A DNA stretch of 35,281 bases from Galactobacter valiniphilus (GTDB lineage Bacteria > Actinomycetota > Actinomycetes > Actinomycetales > Micrococcaceae), in NCBI RefSeq assembly GCF_003575975.1, contig NZ_QQXK01000035.1:1-35281 (forward strand), in the 5' to 3' direction. Shown here in pieces: positions 16,758 to 25,004 of the stretch. Under the pieces are notes generated by a model that saw nothing but the letters and a program-made list of their open reading frames with translations, made no database searches and was not told the DNA's origin. The position numbers were made by a program, and so were the translations under genes. Numbering within the stretch: position 1 is the stretch's first letter; each line of letters begins with the position of its first letter.

Positions 16758-18158
16758 TTGTCGCAGAACCCCACGCCCCGCGTCCGCCTGAATGCCTTCG
16801 ACATGAACTGCGTGGTCCACCAGTCGCCCGGCCTGTGGCGCCACCCCGAGGACCGCGCCCGCGACTACAACAAGATCTCCTACTGGACGCACCTGGCCAA
16901 GGTGCTGGAGAAGGGCCTCTTCGACTCGATCTTCATCGCCGATGTCCTGGGCACCTACGACGTCTACGGCTCCACGAACGAGATCCCGCTCTCCGCCGGC
17001 GCCCAGGTCCCGGTCAACGATCCGTTCCTGCTCGTCTCCGCCATGGCCGCCGTGACCGAGAACCTCGGCTTCGGCATCACCGCCGGCACCGCCTACGAGC
17101 ACCCCTACGGCTTTGCGCGTCGCCTCGCCACGCTGGATCACCTCACCGAGGGCCGCTTCGGCTGGAACATCGTGACGGGCTACCTGCCCTCCGCCGCCCG
17201 CAACTTTGGGCACGAGGACCAGATGGAGCACGACACCCGTTACGACCACGCCGACGAGTACCTCGAGGTGATCTACAAGCTCCTCGAGGGCTCCTGGGAG
17301 GACGACGCCGTGGTCGCCGACCGCGAGACCGGCGTGTTCGTCGACCCGTCCAAGGTCCACGAGATCAAGCACGAGGGCCGCTGGTTCAAGGTTCCCGGCA
17401 TCGCGATCACCGAGCCCTCCAAGCAGCGCACGCCCGTGCTCTTCCAGGCCGGCGCCTCCAAGCGCGGCCTGCAGTTCGCCGGCTCCAACGCCGAGGCCGT
17501 CTTCGTGAACTCCCCGACCAAGGAGATCCTCAAGGAGCAGGTCACCAAGATCCGCGACGCCGCCGAGGCCGCCGGTCGCAACCGCGACGACATCCGCATC
17601 TACACGATGCTCACGCCGATCGTCGCCGAGACGCACGAGGCCGCCCAGGCCAAGTTCGAGGAGTACAAGTCCTACGCCGATCTGAACGGCGCGCTCGCGC
17701 TGCTCTCCGGCTGGACCGGCATCGACTTCAGCGAGTACGACCTGGACGACGTGATCGGCGAGGACGTGCAGTCCAACGCCATCCAGTCCTCCGTGGAGAC
17801 GTTCAAGAAGGCCTCCGGCGACACCGGGAAGCCGTGGACCATCCGCCAGCTGGCCGAGTGGATCGGCGTGGGCGGCTTTGGGCCCACCGCCGTGGGCACG
17901 GGCCGCGAGGTCGCCGAGCAGCTCGTCGAGTGGGTCTCCGAGACCGGCGTGGACGGCTTCAACCTGGCCTACGCGATCACCCCCGGCACCTTCGAGGATG
18001 TCGTCGAGTATGTCGTCCCCGAGCTGCAGGCGCTGGGCGCGTACCCCGAGTCCTACGACGAGGGCACGCTGCGCCAGAAGCTCTTCGGTCAGGGCGATCG
18101 CCTGCCCGAGCGCCACAAGGGCGCGAGCTTCCGCGTGGGTCAGGCCGCCGCGGTCTGA
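16758..18158 (+). CDS. DmoA-like flavin-dependent monooxygenase (luciferase-like, NtaA/SnaA/DszA group)
   Basis: A 466-residue bacterial-luciferase-like monooxygenase of the NtaA/SnaA/DszA/DmoA group, which uses FMNH2 from a partner reductase. Many stretches match what I remember of dimethylsulfide monooxygenase DmoA: LNAFDMNCVVHQSPGLWRHP, FDSIFIADVLGTYDVYG, QVPVNDPFLLVSAMAAVTEN, EGSWEDDAV, TPVLFQAGASKRG, GVDGFNLAYAITPG and the end RQKLFGQG. The TTG start is chosen because AAAGGAG lies 5 nt upstream and upstream sequence is riboswitch. S-box control fits desulfurisation of an organosulfur compound (dimethyl sulfide, a sulfone or a sulfonate). The substrate is not proven. No reductase gene is nearby. 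Confidence 0.9.
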   Translation: MSQNPTPRVRLNAFDMNCVVHQSPGLWRHPEDRARDYNKISYWTHLAKVLEKGLFDSIFIADVLGTYDVYGSTNEIPLSAGAQVPVNDPFLLVSAMAAVTENLGFGITAGTAYEHPYGFARRLATLDHLTEGRFGWNIVTGYLPSAARNFGHEDQMEHDTRYDHADEYLEVIYKLLEGSWEDDAVVADRETGVFVDPSKVHEIKHEGRWFKVPGIAITEPSKQRTPVLFQAGASKRGLQFAGSNAEAVFVNSPTKEILKEQVTKIRDAAEAAGRNRDDIRIYTMLTPIVAETHEAAQAKFEEYKSYADLNGALALLSGWTGIDFSEYDLDDVIGEDVQSNAIQSSVETFKKASGDTGKPWTIRQLAEWIGVGGFGPTAVGTGREVAEQLVEWVSETGVDGFNLAYAITPGTFEDVVEYVVPELQALGAYPESYDEGTLRQKLFGQGDRLPERHKGASFRVGQAAAV

Positions 18159-18218
18159 TCTTCGACCTCACGTCAGCGGCGGCGCTTCCTCCTAGGCGCT
18201 TCCAGCTTTCACTGCCCG

Positions 18219-18254
18219 ACGGCGCCCGGTCCCCTTGCGGGGGCCGGGCGCCGT
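18219..18254 (+). terminator. very strong terminator hairpin
   Basis: A 16-bp stem with one wobble (18219-18234 and 18239-18254) and a TTGC tetraloop, 60 nt after the DmoA-like stop. No T-tract follows, as is typical of actinobacterial terminators. Confidence 0.85.
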
Positions 18255-18342
18255 TGGCGTGTGAGTGGGTCGGTTGGTGTTGCCGGTGATGCACAGGGTA
18301 TGCGCAAGTCTTTAGGCCGCCCATAGGCACTTTAGATACGTG

Positions 18343-18357
18343 TATGTTGTTTATATG
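18343..18357 (+). promoter_or_regulatory. -10 box next to the siderophore-interacting gene start
   Basis: TATGTT (18343-18348) is followed by 6 nt and the ATG at 18355, in a locally AT-rich stretch. This supports the ATG at 18355 and a leaderless mRNA over the in-frame GTG at 18340. Confidence 0.5.
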
Positions 18358-19254
18358 ACGAGAGTTCAGCCCGAGGTGGATTCCACCCGTCAGATGACCC
18401 GACAGATGCACGGCCTCGGCCGCGGCCTCATGACCGTGTCCAGGGTGGAGGTGATCGGCCCCGAGATGGTGCGCGTGGCCCTCACAGGTGAGCGGGCGCA
18501 GAGCCTGCCCTTCCCGGCCTGGGCGGCCGGCGATCACGTGAAGTTTGTGGTGCCGAACGAGGCGGGCGAGCTGGAGCTGCCGGCGCCCGGGGAAGGAGCT
18601 GGCCCCGGCCCGGGCGGGCGCCCCGAGCGCGGGGCCGCCGGCGGTCGCCCGTCGCTGCGCGACCTCATCAAGGGCGAGGTGCGCGACTACACGGTCCGCC
18701 ACGTGGACCGCGAGGCCGGCGAGGTCATCGTCGACGGCGCCGTGCACGAGCACGGCCCGGTGGGTCGCTGGTTCGCGAACGCCCGAGTGGGTCAGCGGGT
18801 GGGTCTCATGGGTCCCCGCGGCTCCAAGATTTTCCCCTCGGGCTACGCCCACTACGTGCTCGTCGCCGACGAGACCGCGCTGCCGTCCATGGGCCGCTGG
18901 CTGGAGCAGGAGGGCCTGAGCGGCCGCGTCACCCTGATCTCCGTGAGTGCCGCGACGAACCCCTATCCCTTCCCCGAGCCCGCCGGGGCCGAGGTGGAAC
19001 CGCATCACCTGGTGCTGCCGCTCGGCGCCGAGGTGCGCGGCCCCGCGCTGGCCGAGCACCTACGCGTGGCCCTGTCCACGAGCCCCACGCCCGATGACGT
19101 GTTCGTCTGGGCCGCGGGCGAGGCCAACGCGCTGCGCAGCGTGCGCGCACTGCTCAAGGAGCTCGACTTCCCGCGCCACGCCCGCCACATCGAGGGCTAC
19201 TGGCGCGAGGGAGTGGTGGCCATGGATCACCACCAGCAGGACCCCGACGACTGA
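18355..19254 (+). CDS. siderophore-interacting protein (ViuB-like FAD reductase)
   Basis: A 299-residue flavoprotein of the SIP family, which releases iron from ferric siderophores by reduction. The N-terminal FAD domain shows VRVALTG, AGDHVKFVVP and the flavin motif RDYTVRHVD (about 106-114). An Ala/Gly/Pro-rich insert at about 76-96 precedes it. The C-terminal domain has GPRGSKIF, LVADETALPSMGRWLE, WAAGEANALRSVRALL and GYWREG, all family hallmarks. No siderophore transporter or synthesis gene is adjacent. I see only a poor match to a DtxR/IdeR box upstream. Confidence 0.92.
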   Translation: MTRVQPEVDSTRQMTRQMHGLGRGLMTVSRVEVIGPEMVRVALTGERAQSLPFPAWAAGDHVKFVVPNEAGELELPAPGEGAGPGPGGRPERGAAGGRPSLRDLIKGEVRDYTVRHVDREAGEVIVDGAVHEHGPVGRWFANARVGQRVGLMGPRGSKIFPSGYAHYVLVADETALPSMGRWLEQEGLSGRVTLISVSAATNPYPFPEPAGAEVEPHHLVLPLGAEVRGPALAEHLRVALSTSPTPDDVFVWAAGEANALRSVRALLKELDFPRHARHIEGYWREGVVAMDHHQQDPDD

Positions 19255-19292
19255 GCCGTCCGGGTGCACCGGCGCTGCTCTCCGGTTCCGGG

Positions 19293-19330
19293 CGCTCGGC
19301 TCCCCATGAGCCGGGCCCAGGAGCCGAGCG
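19293..19330. terminator. bidirectional terminator hairpin
   Basis: A perfect 11-bp stem CGCTCGGCTCC (19293-19303 with 19320-19330, 16-nt loop) lies between the convergent siderophore-interacting and HNH genes. Confidence 0.75.
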
Positions 19331-19431
19331 AAGCCGGTCTTGCTGAACTTCCCCGACTCTGGGCCTTGGGCCCCGAGCCTGGTCCCGGGCGTTGGCCGCG
19401 GCTCAGCGATGGCGCTCCCCGGCCGCCGGCC

Positions 19432-21570
19432 TCAGCCCGTGGGTCTGAAGCGTTGACCGCCTCGCGGTGACCAGGTCGCCTCGACGCCGTAGCGCTGACC
19501 GAACGGCACGCCGGCGCCGGGGTGGTGCGTCACCCGTAATCGGCCGCGATCGATCTCGTGGTGATGGAACGAGCACAAGAGGATCGCGTTCGACACGTCG
19601 GTCCGGCCGCCGTCTTGCCAGGGAACCACGTGGTGGACCTCGCACCAGGGGGCCGGGATGTCGCACCCGGGTGCTCGACAGTGATGATCGCGGGCGGCGA
19701 GGACGCGGCGCTGGTCCTTGCTGAAGAGTCGTTGGGCCCGTCCGAGTTTGAGTGGGACCCCGGTGGGGTCGGTCAACATGAGCTGGATTGCCGCATCGCA
19801 CAGCAGGTGTAGAACGGCCGAGACCGGCACGGGCGTTCCGTCCCTGCCGACCCGCGCGAAGCGCAGATCGATGAGGGCGTGCGGGTCCGGGAGTCCGTGG
19901 GCGTCCAAGGGCAGCTGCTCGAGACCGGTGGGCCACCAGCCGACGCCTGAGGTGTTCGACGACTGCTCGTGGTCCTTGCTCTGGTGGGTGCCGTCGTCCT
20001 CGTGCCGCGCGCAGTCGCGCAGGTGCTCGTCCAGGGCGGTGAGCGTGGTGCTCACCAGGAGCGTGGGAGCCGCGCCGCCCGCGCTGGGGGCGTCGGCCGA
20101 GGCCGCGTGCAGGGCGAGGATGTGGGCCAGGGCGTCGAAGGAGCGCTGGTCCCGCGTGCGCGGGGTCGGATCGCTCGCGACCGGGTCGCTTGTCCCGTCG
20201 TCGCTGCCTGTTCCGGCCGCGTGGTCTGCCGCCGCGCCGGGTGCGGCGAAGGGCGAGCCAGGGCCGAAGAGTGCGTCCGGCGCTGCCTGCTTGCCGCGGG
20301 GAGAGAGCCAGGCGTCGAGCACCGTGCGCATGGCCTGCCCCTCGACCTCGGGTGCGAAGCCCGAGAGGTCGAAGCCGCCGTCCCGCCGGTGGACGATGCG
20401 GAACGAGCGGTTCTTGCGCTGTCGTTCGTAGTTGGGCTCCGCGCCGTCCGGATCGAGGACGAGCCACCAGGCCTTGGATTCCTCCTTGATGCGCTCCAGG
20501 CCCAGTCGACCGCCGGACACGGCGCTCCCCACCCCGCGCCGGGCATCCGATTCGTCCATGCTGGGCGGCAGGACCGGCCGGAACGGGGCCTGCGGCTGCG
20601 TCGGGGTGGAGGGTGCTTCGGTCCCCGCGCCGCTCGTGCCGCCGGGGACGCGCTGTCCTGGGACCCACGGGCCGGGCGTCTCGGGAGCTCCTGGACCCGC
20701 GGGGGCGCCAGTTGCGAGGGTGCCTTCAAACCACGGGGCTCCCGGAGCGGGCCTGCCTCCGGCCGCCGAGGCGTCTGGCAGGAGGTGCGGCGATTGTTGG
20801 CCAAACCAGGCGCGACCGGCGGCATCGCGGGGATCGGGCGGAGCACCCGTCAGTCCACTGCCGGAGCCGGAAGGCCCCGGCCCGTTGTCGCCCCAGCGCG
20901 AGAACCGCGGGGACCCTGCGCCTGAGGACTCGGCGCCGGTGGCCCCACCGGTTCCGGGGGTGCCGACGCCCCGTGCAGGCGGCTGGACCACAGGAACGCC
21001 GGGGCCGCCCGCGGGCCCGGCGGGCCCGGCGGGTGCCGCCGGGGCGAAGAGGTTGACCCGCCCGCCGGTCGCATTGGCCACGAGCGCCGCCTCGGCGACG
21101 TCCGTGCCGCCCACGACCGCCTCGCCCGTGAGCTTGGCGAGGTGCTCCACGATGGCCTTGGCGACCTCGGCGCTGATCTCGGCGGCACCGATGGCGCGGG
21201 CCACGGCGGGCCGCAAGGGCGGGAGATCCCCGGTGGAGAGGCCCCGGCGTGGCTGGATGGCGGCGGCAACGTCCACCCAGGACTGCGCCACATAGCTGCC
21301 GACGCCGAAGAGCTCCATCAGCAGCTTGCGGCTCCCGGCATGGCCGAGTCGCCTGGCCAGGGACTCGCTCGGCAGGAGCGGTTCGGAGCGCCGGGAGAGC
21401 GCGCCGGCGCTGGAGACGCGCAGGGCGTCGCAGGCCCGCGAGAGGTCCGCGGCGGCGCCGAGTGCGTCCACCACTGCTTCCTCCGGCGCGCCGTCCCAGG
21501 CGGCCGGGCCCGCCGCGGCGACACCGCGCAGGAGCGCCGTGGCCTGCCGAATGGCCTCGATGTCCAGCAT
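19432..21570 (-). CDS. DUF222/HNH endonuclease domain protein (REP13E12 type)
   Basis: A 712-residue protein. The N-terminal half is the DUF222 helical domain (QSWVDVAAAIQPRRGLSTGD). A low-complexity Pro/Gly/Ala insert at about 170-330 follows, then the second part of DUF222. The C-terminal HNH nuclease motif has CRAPGCDIP, WCEVHHVVPWQDGG and LLCSFHHHEIDRG, with Cys and His metal ligands and catalytic His. Such proteins are abundant in actinobacteria, often in several near-identical copies, and their role is unclear. The ATG at 21570 is preferred over 21585 for its GGGGG upstream. The size is large for the family because of the insert. All nuclease residues I expect are present. Confidence 0.85.
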   Translation of the reverse strand: MLDIEAIRQATALLRGVAAAGPAAWDGAPEEAVVDALGAAADLSRACDALRVSSAGALSRRSEPLLPSESLARRLGHAGSRKLLMELFGVGSYVAQSWVDVAAAIQPRRGLSTGDLPPLRPAVARAIGAAEISAEVAKAIVEHLAKLTGEAVVGGTDVAEAALVANATGGRVNLFAPAAPAGPAGPAGGPGVPVVQPPARGVGTPGTGGATGAESSGAGSPRFSRWGDNGPGPSGSGSGLTGAPPDPRDAAGRAWFGQQSPHLLPDASAAGGRPAPGAPWFEGTLATGAPAGPGAPETPGPWVPGQRVPGGTSGAGTEAPSTPTQPQAPFRPVLPPSMDESDARRGVGSAVSGGRLGLERIKEESKAWWLVLDPDGAEPNYERQRKNRSFRIVHRRDGGFDLSGFAPEVEGQAMRTVLDAWLSPRGKQAAPDALFGPGSPFAAPGAAADHAAGTGSDDGTSDPVASDPTPRTRDQRSFDALAHILALHAASADAPSAGGAAPTLLVSTTLTALDEHLRDCARHEDDGTHQSKDHEQSSNTSGVGWWPTGLEQLPLDAHGLPDPHALIDLRFARVGRDGTPVPVSAVLHLLCDAAIQLMLTDPTGVPLKLGRAQRLFSKDQRRVLAARDHHCRAPGCDIPAPWCEVHHVVPWQDGGRTDVSNAILLCSFHHHEIDRGRLRVTHHPGAGVPFGQRYGVEATWSPRGGQRFRPTG

Positions 21571-21672
21571 GCACAACACCCCCATCCGCGCTCGTCGCGG
21601 TGGTAGCGGGCCATCCCCCTTCGGCCCGTTCTCCCCTGAGGAAGACCACTTCAGTGTCTCCGAGGGGGCCGA

Positions 21673-21735
21673 CAGTTTGCAGGGGTTTCGCGCCCCTTGA
21701 CGACGCGGGTCAAGCCCGGTGAAGTTGGCAAACTG
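21673..21735. repeat. nested inverted repeats upstream of the HNH gene
   Basis: An outer 8-bp pair CAGTTTGC/GCAAACTG (21673-21680 and 21728-21735) encloses two smaller dyads, GGGG/CCCC around TTTCGCG and TTGAC/GTCAA. This gives a cloverleaf-like fold. It lies between the MFS gene end and the HNH gene start, and could be an operator or an RNA structure in the HNH leader. Confidence 0.45.
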
Positions 21736-21753
21736 CCGGGGTGTGGACCCCGG
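21736..21753 (-). terminator. hairpin after the MFS gene
   Basis: A perfect 7-bp stem CCGGGGT/ACCCCGG with a 4-nt loop lies 36 nt after the stop codon of the minus-strand MFS gene. Confidence 0.6.
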
Positions 21754-21788
21754 CCCAACCACCCACCGCCGGGCCCCGAGGCCGGAAG

Positions 21789-23060
21789 CTAGCCGACCGC
21801 CGTCGTGCGTTCCCCGCGCCCGCGCGCCAGCGCGAGGTAGACCGCCCCGGCGCCGAGCCCCGGGACCAGCACGCACACGCCAAAGGGCACGGAGGAGTGT
21901 TCGCCCGCGAGCCCCACGAGGGGTGCCACGGCGGCGGCGATGCCGAATTGGCACGTGCCGAGGAGGGCGGAGCCGGTGCCGGCGACGTCGCGCACCTGGC
22001 CCAGGGCGAGCGCCGTCAGGTTCGGGTTGATGAGGCCCATGGATGCCGTGAGCAGCGCGCAGGCGGGGAGGAACAGCCACAGCGGGGTGCTGATCAGGGA
22101 AGCCACGAACAGCACCGATGCGGCCACCGCGAGCCCGCCCAACCCGATCCCGATGAGACGCCCGTACGGGATCCGCCCGGCCGCCCGGGAGGAGAACAGC
22201 GAGGTGGCGGTCATGGCCAGCGCGCACGCCGCGAAGCTCGCTCCGAAGCCCAGCGCACCCATGCCGTGCTGCTCGCGCAGGATGAACGAGGACGCGGAGA
22301 TGTACGCGAAGAACGCGCCGAACGAGAAGATGAACGTCACGAGCAACCCGCGGTACAGCGGCCGGGACAGCGCCGTGCCGATGCCCGCCACGATCCGCCG
22401 GAAGCCGCCGCCGGCCCGCCGTTCGGGAGCGAGCGTCTCGGGGACACGCCACGCCGCCACCGCGGTCACGAGCGCCAGCACCCCCGCCACGGTCCAGAAC
22501 ACCCCGCGCCACCCGGCGCCCTGGATCAGCACGGCGCCGAGCAGCGGCGCCGCCACGGGTGCGATGCCCACGATCACCGTGAGCAACCCGAGCAGCCGCC
22601 CCGTGCGCGGTTCCACCGTTGCATCGGCGATGATCGCGCGGCCCAGGACCACCCCGTCCGCCCCGGCAAAGCCCTGCACGGCGCGCGCCGCGATGAAGAC
22701 CTCGATGCTGGGGGCGAGGGCGCACGCCACGGACGCGAGCACCGTGACGACCCCGCCGATCAGCAGCAGCCGCCGCCGGCCCATCGCGTCGGAGAGCGTG
22801 CCGAAGAGCAGGTGCCCCACGGCCAGCCCGATCATGAACGAGGTCAGCGTCAGCTGCACGGCCGACGGCGTGGTGCCAAACTCCCGCATGACGTCCGGCA
22901 TGGCCGGCGTGTAGATGTCGGTGCACAGCGGCGAGACGGCGGCGAACGCGGCGAGGGCGGCAAAGCCGAGACCCCGCGAGGGATTGCGCCGGCGCGGGCC
23001 GGGAACGGGGCCCGTTCCGGGTCCTCGCCCCGAGGGCGGCTGGGTGGGCATGGGGGTCAT
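21789..23060 (-). CDS. Bcr/CflA-type MFS drug exporter
   Basis: A 423-residue, 12-helix major facilitator of the DHA1 Bcr/CflA group. Its markers are DIYTPAMPDVMREFG in the first loop, the MFS motif A GTLSDAMGRRRLLLIG, motif B-like ARAVQGFAGADGVVLGRAI and RPLYRGLLVTFIFSFGAFFAYISASSFI. Relatives export bicyclomycin, chloramphenicol or sulfonamides, and some export cysteine or other metabolites. The 25-residue N-terminal Pro/Gly/Arg-rich extension is probably cytoplasmic. Start codons at 23060 and 23051 are both possible. It lies directly downstream of the surface-protein pseudogene on the same strand. Confidence 0.9.
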   Translation of the reverse strand: MTPMPTQPPSGRGPGTGPVPGPRRRNPSRGLGFAALAAFAAVSPLCTDIYTPAMPDVMREFGTTPSAVQLTLTSFMIGLAVGHLLFGTLSDAMGRRRLLLIGGVVTVLASVACALAPSIEVFIAARAVQGFAGADGVVLGRAIIADATVEPRTGRLLGLLTVIVGIAPVAAPLLGAVLIQGAGWRGVFWTVAGVLALVTAVAAWRVPETLAPERRAGGGFRRIVAGIGTALSRPLYRGLLVTFIFSFGAFFAYISASSFILREQHGMGALGFGASFAACALAMTATSLFSSRAAGRIPYGRLIGIGLGGLAVAASVLFVASLISTPLWLFLPACALLTASMGLINPNLTALALGQVRDVAGTGSALLGTCQFGIAAAVAPLVGLAGEHSSVPFGVCVLVPGLGAGAVYLALARGRGERTTAVG

Positions 23061-23119
23061 CCTGATGCTCGACGGCGCCCGGTCACCCCGTGCGCTCCAG
23101 CCTCAGCATGCACCCTTCG

Positions 23120-24755
23120 CTAGCTTCCCGGCGGCTGCGTGACGTGCGGGACGGGAACGTGTGGGACGAACGGCCGGTTGACCACCTGGCCGAAGGTCGC
23201 CTTGAGGCCGTCCGGCCCCACGCTCACCTTGAGGGCGCGCTTGACGAGGACGTAGCCGAACGGGGCCCTCGTCTCGGTGAGCGTGTACTCGCCCCAAGCA
23301 ACCCCGGCGATGGACAACACGCCAGGGGTGGGGTCCTGATCGTTTTCCCCGTTGTCGACGACCGGCGCGGTCTGCCCGCCGGGGCCGGTGAGCTCCCAGG
23401 CGGAGCCGCCCAGGAGCTTCCCCGAGGGGTCCACCTTCTGCCACGTGACATCGCCGGGGGAGGGTGCGTGCTCCACGGCGCCGAGGTTCACCTCGAGCTG
23501 CTGGGCGGAGAGGGTGGCGCTCAAGGGGGCATCGGCCAGCTCGTAGCCCACCGGCGCCAACGTCTCCCGCACGGAGTAGTCGCCCCAAGCGAGGCCGGAG
23601 ATGCGCAGGAAACCGACCCGATCGTCCTCGTCCAGCTCGCCGTTGTCGGAGATGGTGCGGCTCTCGTCGCCCGGCCCCGTGAGCAGCCAGGCCGAACCTC
23701 CCAGGGCGGTGCGGCGTCCGTCGACAGCACCCCAGCTCACGGCGCCGCCGCGCTCGGCACCGGTGCCCTCGCCGTCGGGGGGCCTCATAGCGGGCCGTGG
23801 TGGAGGCGAAGGGTTGTCCGTTGAGGCTCACTTTGTTGGTGAAGGTGTCGCCGTCGGCGGCGCCGGCGGGCGGCGCCGTGCGGTAGTCGAGGCGGTAGGA
23901 CACCGTGCCGTCGGTGACCGGGTCGCTCAAGACGGCCGTGACGCCGTGCTCGGTGGACTCGAGGCTCACCGTGCCCACCTCGCTGCGCTCGCCCGGCTTG
24001 AGGGTGTGCCAATTCCCGCCCGTTCCCCAGTCGGCGCGCACCGCGTATTGCAGGCGCAGGCTCTCCGGGACCACGGTGAGGCGCTCGTCCATGGAGTCCT
24101 CGAAGCGCAGCTCCCGGGCCCCAGTGCGCGCCTGCAGCGGCTCGCCGCCCAAGTGGATGAACCACCACAACTGCCCCTTGGTCGGGTCGTTGTTGGCGAA
24201 GCGTTGGATCACGTCCTTGCGCGCACCCGTCGGGAACGGTTCCTGCGTTTGGCGGGGGACGATGCCGGCCGCGAGCGGCGTGGTCCAGCTGCGTGAGCCG
24301 TTCTTGCTCCGCCAGGTCAGCTCGCGGGCCTGCGTGAGCTGATCCGCGCTCGCGAGGAAGTCCACGTGGCCGCTGACGCCCTGGTGCGAGCTGACGTAGT
24401 CGTTGACGGTGCAGCTGAGCGCGCGGGGCGTGACGTTGCAGCTTCCGAGGGTTTCGGTGGTGCCCTCCACCGTGAGGTCGAACGCGGCGGTGGTGCCAGT
24501 GAGCTCGGCGGGGAGGAGGAGCTCGAAGCGTTCGCCGGCGGTGGCGTCGGACGGCAGCGCCCACGTCGCGGTGAAGCTCAGCGTGTCGTACTGGTGGACC
24601 TGGGCGGCGGGATTGTTGTTCGACTTCACGCCAGTGAAGGCCTCGACTTCGGTGGCGTGAGCGCTGGGCGGCTCGATGGAGGCGGGTAGGGCGAAGCCCA
24701 TCACGGCGGTCAGGCCGAGCGCCGCGAAGGCGCTCAAAAGTCGCCGCCGCCGCAC
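23120..24755 (-). pseudogene. SpaA-type surface protein (adhesin/pilin-like), frameshifted
   Basis: An N-terminal export signal (RRRRLLSAFAALGLTAVMGF, ending AHA) leads into an Ig-like adhesin domain (VHQYDTLSFTATWALP) of about 320 residues. Then the frame breaks at a C6 run (23776-23781). In another frame the protein resumes with two SpaA-type repeats, LGGSAWLLTGP...SVRETLAPVGYEL and VTWQKVDPSGKLLGGSAWEL...TLTETRAPFGYVL. The second has the Lys and Glu expected for an isopeptide bond, while the first lacks the Lys. One C fewer (C5) would fuse the frames exactly. The end (VPHVTQPPGS) has no LPXTG signal, membrane helix or basic tail, so wall anchoring is lost or provided otherwise. The start is uncertain (GTG at 24755 taken). 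It is divergent from an ECF sigma factor that may control it. Confidence 0.75.
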
Positions 24756-24857
24756 CGGCCCCCGGTGCGTGCGACGCGTCCTCGCTGCGACATATCCCCC
24801 TAGGATCGAGCACGAATCTGATGAGTATGGGGCATGTCGTCCCGATCCTCCCGGGAC

Positions 24858-24889
24858 TTTTGAACGGCGCTGGGGAGCACCGTTCAAAA
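24858..24889. promoter_or_regulatory. 10-bp dyad between surface protein and ECF sigma gene
   Basis: TTTTGAACGG (24858-24867) and CCGTTCAAAA (24880-24889) form a perfect inverted repeat with an inner GCT/AGC pair. It sits in the divergent promoter region and is AT-rich compared with its surroundings. It could be an operator or an RNA hairpin on either leader. Confidence 0.5.
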
Positions 24890-24982
24890 AGTGAGAGTGC
24901 GCTCCGGAAGTGATCTCGGTGGGCGACTCAAAATATCTTTCAAGACGCTCGTGAACCGCCACTGAGAGGCCGTTCGCGGGGA

Positions 24983-25003
24983 CCACCGCCGGGACCGCGG
25001 TGG
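24983..25003 (+). promoter_or_regulatory. hairpin abutting the sigma factor start codon
   Basis: CCACCGC and GCGGTGG (24983-24989 and 24997-25003, 7-nt loop) pair perfectly and end one nucleotide before the TTG start. There is no clear Shine-Dalgarno outside it, so the stem would limit initiation. Confidence 0.4.
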
Positions 25004-25004
25004 C

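Noticed and set aside
18310-18345. DtxR/IdeR iron box before the siderophore-interacting gene
   Set aside because: TTTAGGCCGCCCATAGGC keeps only part of the dyad consensus, with too many mismatches to claim.
21571-22926. N-terminal extension of the HNH frame to 1164 codons
   Set aside because: It overlaps the MFS gene in a shadow frame. DUF222 begins at MLDIEAIR (21570).
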